Origin: Elusimicrobiota bacterium
GTDB lineage: Bacteria; Elusimicrobiota; Elusimicrobia; Elusimicrobiales; UBA9959
Reading direction: 5' to 3'
Length of the DNA stretch: 53,383 bases
NCBI GenBank assembly: GCA_003482905.1
Contig: DMXM01000012.1
Location: forward strand, 35,129-88,511
Made by a program: the position numbers and the translations under genes
Shown: piece by piece, positions 50,384 to 53,383 of the stretch
How positions within the stretch are numbered: position 1 is the first letter of the stretch
Layout: every line of letters starts with the position of its first letter
The notes under the pieces: model-generated
What the model saw: only the letters and a program-made list of their open reading frames with translations
Told to the model about the DNA's origin: nothing
The model's database searches: none

Positions 50384-51596
50384 GATAGAAGAATACGCCC
50401 CGGCGGCGGGCCGCAGCGCTATAGAGGAACTTAAGATAATAGCCGCCAGGCTTGAGGGCAAAACCATCCTCAACGTAAATTCCACCGCCGTGGGCGGCGG
50501 CGTGGCCGAAATACTCAGCCGTATGCTGCCGATGATGACGGAGCTCGGGATAAAGCCGCGCTGGGAACTGATAAAAGGCGGCGAGGATTTTTACGCGGTC
50601 ACCAAGAAGTTTCATAACGCGCTGCACGGCACGCGGCAAGAACTGACAGCCGCCGACTTCCAGCTTTACAGGGATACACTTAAGTCCAACATGGAGACCA
50701 TGAACCTGGACGCCGACGTGGCCCTGATCCACGACCCCCAGCCCGCGGGGCTTATAGACAGGAAGCCCGCCGGGGCCAAGTGGGTGTGGCGCTGCCACAT
50801 AGACCTCTCCAATCGCCAGGACGACGTGTGGAAATTTCTGCGCGGCTACGTCTCCCGTTACGACGCCGCGGTCATCTCCGCGCCGTCGTTCTCCCAGGAG
50901 CTGCCGGTGAAGCAGTTCCAGGTCCCGCCCTCCATTGACCCGCTGGCCGACAAGAACAAGGAACTGACCCCCGAAGAGGTTTCGCAGATAATGAGCAGGC
51001 TTGGGATCCCGCTGGATAAGCCGCTGATAAGCCAGGTTTCCCGCTTCGACAGGCTGAAAGACCCGTTGGGCGTAATTGAGGCTTTTAAAAAAATACAGCC
51101 CTACGTCACGGCGCGCCTGCTGCTGGTGGGCGGCAGCGCCGACGACGACCCGGAGGGAGCGCAGGTCCTTGCCGAAGCCCGGACCGCGGCTGAAGGCAAC
51201 CCGGACATAATTGTGCTCTGCCTGCCGCCAACCTCCAATATAGAGATCAACGCCATACAGCGCGCCTCGGCGATAATATTGCAGAAGTCGCTTAAGGAAG
51301 GTTTCGGCCTGACGGTTTCGGAAGCCCTTTGGAAGGGCAAGCCGGTCATAGCCGGAGCCGTAGGCGGCATCCCGTTACAGATAACTCACAAATACTCGGG
51401 CATACTCACGCGCACCATAGACGGCACGGCTTACTGGATGAAGCGCCTGCTGCACGAACCGGCCTTTGCCATGAAGCTCGGAGAGAACGGCCGCGAGCAC
51501 GTGCGCGAAAACTTCCTGCTCACGCGCCACCTGCGGGATTACCTGCTGCTGGCACTTTACCTCGAAAGTGGCCGGCAGGACTTTATCCACCTGTAG
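50376..51596 (+). CDS. treT: Trehalose synthase TreT-type glycosyltransferase
   Basis: A 406-residue GT4 enzyme. The N-terminal motif LNVNSTAVGGGVAEILSRML is typical of TreT and glucosylglycerate synthases. The C-terminal donor site has SQVSRFDRLKDPLGVIEAF, LLLVGGSADDDPEG and LQKSLKEGFGLTVSEALWK. TreT makes trehalose directly from NDP-glucose and glucose. Together with otsAB this gives two routes to trehalose in one operon. The reaction could instead be another glucoside, but the operon favours trehalose. Its 3' end is overlapped by the broken nuclease frame. Confidence 0.88.
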   Translation: MPKIEEYAPAAGRSAIEELKIIAARLEGKTILNVNSTAVGGGVAEILSRMLPMMTELGIKPRWELIKGGEDFYAVTKKFHNALHGTRQELTAADFQLYRDTLKSNMETMNLDADVALIHDPQPAGLIDRKPAGAKWVWRCHIDLSNRQDDVWKFLRGYVSRYDAAVISAPSFSQELPVKQFQVPPSIDPLADKNKELTPEEVSQIMSRLGIPLDKPLISQVSRFDRLKDPLGVIEAFKKIQPYVTARLLLVGGSADDDPEGAQVLAEARTAAEGNPDIIVLCLPPTSNIEINAIQRASAIILQKSLKEGFGLTVSEALWKGKPVIAGAVGGIPLQITHKYSGILTRTIDGTAYWMKRLLHEPAFAMKLGENGREHVRENFLLTRHLRDYLLLALYLESGRQDFIHL

Positions 51597-51661
51597 GTCC
51601 GCTTAAAATCAAAAACACCAATCAGGCTATGTTTGATGTCTTTTGTGCAAATTGGCGCGGT

Positions 51662-51685
51662 CAACGGGGGCCAAAAACTAACTTT
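51662..51685 (+). repeat. 24-base direct repeat, left copy
   Basis: The sequence CAACGGGGGCCAAAAAC followed by TAACTTT recurs at 53057-53080 with one difference. Here it overlaps the altered C-terminus of the nuclease frame. The two copies enclose about 1.4 kb, which suggests recombination or insertion. Confidence 0.75.
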
Positions 51686-52295
51686 TTTGGGAAGCCCTTC
51701 ATTGGTAAAAACTATTTTCTGCCAGCCAATGCTCGGTTGATCATCCTTATGCCGCAGACGGTCATCTACCGCTGAAAGATAAAAGTTCATCTTGCCGGCA
51801 TACTCAGGTTTGAATTTGGTATTCTTCAGCTCGATTACCACAAAACATCGCAGGCGGAGATGATAGAAAAGCAAGTCGATGTAGAAGTCCTCCTTTTCCA
51901 CCTCCAGATGAACTTGGCGGCCTACAAAGGCAAATCCAACCCCCAATTCCAGAAGGAACTTCTGAATATGGCTAAGAAGCCCCTGCTCCAGTTGCCGTTC
52001 GTGGGCACCGTCGGCAAGGGTTAGAAAATCGAATGTGTATGGGTCTTTGATGGTCTCCTGAGCCAAGTCAGACTGAGGTGTCGGCAATGTGCGCTTAAAG
52101 TTAGTGACGGCCCTACCTTGGCGTTCATAAAGACCTGATTCGATCTGAAGAATCAGCACAGGGCGGCTCCAACCATTCTCCACAGTTTGATGCGCGTACC
52201 AAAGTCGTTCGAGAGGGTCTTTGATTTTCTCAATGAGGATGACGTTATGGAACCACGGAATTTGGAGTAGGACTGAGGGCAGACTGCTCCCATCC

Positions 52296-52354
52296 AATTC
52301 TCGCGCAAGCTGCGCGAGAATTGGGCCTCCAAGATCTCGCGCAGTCTGCGCGAG
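52296..52354. repeat. Two palindromes inside the nuclease frame
   Basis: A 12-bp hairpin (AATTCTCGCGCA 52296-52307, TGCGCGAGAATT 52311-52322) and an 8-bp hairpin (CTCGCGCA 52336-52343, TGCGCGAG 52347-52354). They encode a doubled peptide unit, LAQTARDLGG then LAQLARELDG, so a palindromic segment appears to have been duplicated in frame within the gene. Confidence 0.8.
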
Positions 52355-52749
52355 TTTTCTTGTATCGACGGTATAAGAGATATAGAAAGCTCTCATGCGC
52401 CAGAGATTGCCGACTGAAAATCCACCAACACCAGGAAATTCTTTTTGCAGATCAACACCTAGTCGCTCTACAACTGATTTGCCCCATCCTTCCCTCGTTT
52501 GGCGATCAATAATGGATCTGCCGATGTCCCAGTAAAGGATAATCAACTCCCGACTGGCTGAGAGGGCGGCCTTGATTTGGGCAGTACGGATACGGGACTT
52601 GATGTCTTCAAGAAATTGCGGATAATTCTTGGGCAGTGCGTCCTACTGGGTTTTGGAGCGTTGCACGATTGACTTCTCCTGTGCCTTTTGGCTTTTTCTT
52701 TTCATGTATAAATCCCTATTGCTATACATTCTGGACGATCATTTCTAGC

Positions 52750-53082
52750 GAGATTATTCTATCAATATCGGAGGTTCAGGAACAATTTTACCGTGGTTCG
52801 TGGTATGAAGCGCTGACTTCGCATAGCCTGAAGGCGGTATATGACGTGGATGTTATTCAGGGGACATTCCAGCGATTCGCCATGTTCATCAACCGGCTAC
52901 CCGTTGACCTTCAGATAAAAGCTATTCGCTTACTGGTGGAGCGAATAATCATATTTAAGGACCATGTGATTGTTAAGGTTTTTGAGTCCCCCGTCGAGGA
53001 TATCCAAAAAGCGCTGGATGAAAAGTTCGTTTTTTGGGGGGTGTTGCTTACCAGAACAACGGGGGCCAAAAACGAACTTTAA
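52750..53082 (+). pseudogene. C-terminal remnant of a large serine recombinase
   Basis: The frame ending at 53082 carries LKAVYDVDVIQGTFQRFAMF, NRLPVDLQIKAIRLLVERI and DHVIVKVFE, which resemble the C-terminal segment of large serine recombinases. The catalytic resolvase domain and the recombinase domain are absent. The frame upstream of 52750 is antisense to the nuclease gene and has no recombinase-like sequence. It ends in the right copy of the 24-base repeat. It is probably a leftover of the element that brought the nuclease. Confidence 0.6.
53057..53080 (+). repeat. 24-base direct repeat, right copy
   Basis: CAACGGGGGCCAAAAAC followed by GAACTTT, matching 51662-51685 with one difference. 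It encodes the last residues of the recombinase remnant (TTGAKNEL). Confidence 0.75.
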
Positions 53083-53097
53083 GCAAATCCGGTTGAC

Positions 53098-53154
53098 TTA
53101 GGGGTCAAGGGGATTCGAAATTCTATGTGAGCCGGAATCCAGACCTCCTGACAT
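53098..53154 (-). pseudogene. Possible truncated 5' end of a lost gene
   Basis: An ATG at 53154 on the minus strand is preceded at a normal distance by GGGGAGG, but the frame stops after 18 codons. A TATAAA lies upstream at 53183-53188 on the same strand. It looks like the start of a gene whose body was removed when the neighbouring region rearranged. The peptide itself is not recognisable. Confidence 0.3.
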
Positions 53155-53199
53155 AGACTAACCTCCCCGTCGGTAGCGCCATTTTATAGCCCGTTCTCA

Positions 53200-53292
53200 C
53201 CTCGGACCCAAACCTGTCCGCTTCCCGGGATGAGCCCCTGTGCGCCCCTGTCACGCCAGCGCCCCAGGCCTCGGACCCAAACTTGTCCGCTT
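53200..53292. repeat. Pair of 24-base direct repeats near the window end
   Basis: CCTCGGACCCAAACCTGTCC (53200-53219, continuing GCTT) and CCTCGGACCCAAACTTGTCC (53269-53288, continuing GCTT) differ at one base and are offset by 69. Spaced repeats like this occur at the ends of some insertion sequences, such as IS21-like ones. The rest of 53083-53383 holds no gene I can support. Confidence 0.7.
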
Positions 53293-53383
53293 TCATTGCG
53301 CGGCCATCCTGCGACCAGAACCCCGCCGACCGCGCTATCGACCGGTTCCTGGCCAGGTCAGGCCTGCTGCATGACGCCGCCCC

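Larger units (their letters stand above)
51557..52705 (-). pseudogene. Broken DUF1016/YhcG PDDEXK nuclease
   Basis: The frame matches YhcG nucleases (RQTREGWGKSVVERL, GFSVGNLWRMRAFY, FLLELGVGFAFVGRQVHLEV, FYIDLLFYHLRLRCFVVIELK, EYAGKMNFYLSAVDD). The PD-(D/E)xK residues (Asp in YIDLL, Glu-Leu-Lys) are present. The gene is damaged twice. From ATG at 52705, codon 21 is TAG (52643-52645), ahead of the family N-terminus LPKNYPQFLEDIKSRI. At the C-terminus, homology ends after QPSIG, and the frame runs through a repeat into the 3' end of treT. A start at TTG 52546 would give only a partial protein. GC content is visibly lower than in flanking genes, which suggests transfer. Confidence 0.8.

Noticed and set aside
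52636..53082. A 148-residue open frame read as a full gene
   Set aside because: The first 38 residues are antisense to the nuclease gene and resemble nothing. Only the last part looks like a recombinase, so I list a remnant instead.
1..53383. CRISPR array or complete insertion sequence
   Set aside because: No regularly spaced repeat array and no intact transposase gene were found on either strand.

Overview
The window is a GC-rich chromosomal segment of a Gram-negative bacterium: it encodes a TonB-dependent receptor, three other exported or outer-membrane-like proteins, lipid synthesis, murein synthesis and a type IV pilus system. The mix of pilin, PilB and prepilin peptidase, many exported TPR proteins, and [NiFe]-hydrogenase maturation genes fits Elusimicrobiota or a neighbouring candidate phylum. 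That assignment is inference; no rRNA gene is present to confirm it. Genes are tightly packed, with many ATGA, GTGA and TGATG overlaps, so most functions sit in operons.

Layout. 0.1-3.7 kb (minus): an intact UshA-type 5'-nucleotidase followed by two phosphatase-fold proteins that have lost their catalytic residues. 3.7-5.2 kb: a hypothetical protein and rplM-rpsI with a clear terminator. 5.3-12.3 kb (minus): a C11 protease, a squalene/phytoene synthase, dcd and two large TPR proteins. 12.4-21.4 kb (plus): rdgB, an orphan sensor kinase, LysM-FecR and TPR envelope proteins, a THEP1-like protein without a P-loop, murC, rsmA and a GT2 glycosyltransferase. 21.5-30.7 kb: M24 peptidase, lemA plus an M48 protease, efp, a HAD hydrolase, a subtilase, a DUF192 protein, pilB and an outer-membrane-like protein. 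30.7-33.5 kb: smpB, tRNA-Ser, pilin, prepilin peptidase, a palindrome-rich non-coding block, tRNA-Leu and tRNA-Tyr.

33.7-45.3 kb is a nickel/hydrogenase-maturation region: hypC, hypD, a LysR regulator, hypE, a novel membrane protein and hypF. It is followed by a compact cobalamin riboswitch ahead of a TonB receptor, then nikR with a likely operator in its own promoter, an outer-membrane protein, a UreH-type nickel permease and an M15-like peptidase. No hydrogenase subunit, hypA or hypB lies in the window. 45.3-51.6 kb: a Na+/Ca2+ exchanger behind a structured leader, then a trehalose operon with a membrane-sensor-fused OtsA, OtsB, a DUF5752 protein and TreT. 51.6-53.4 kb is a decayed, less GC-rich mobile region: a DUF1016/YhcG nuclease broken at both ends, a serine-recombinase remnant and two sets of direct repeats.

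Recurring themes are pseudoenzymes lying beside or among normal enzymes (three cases) and extended -10 promoters (TGnTATAAT-like) placed almost on top of start codons, suggesting very short or absent leaders for several genes.
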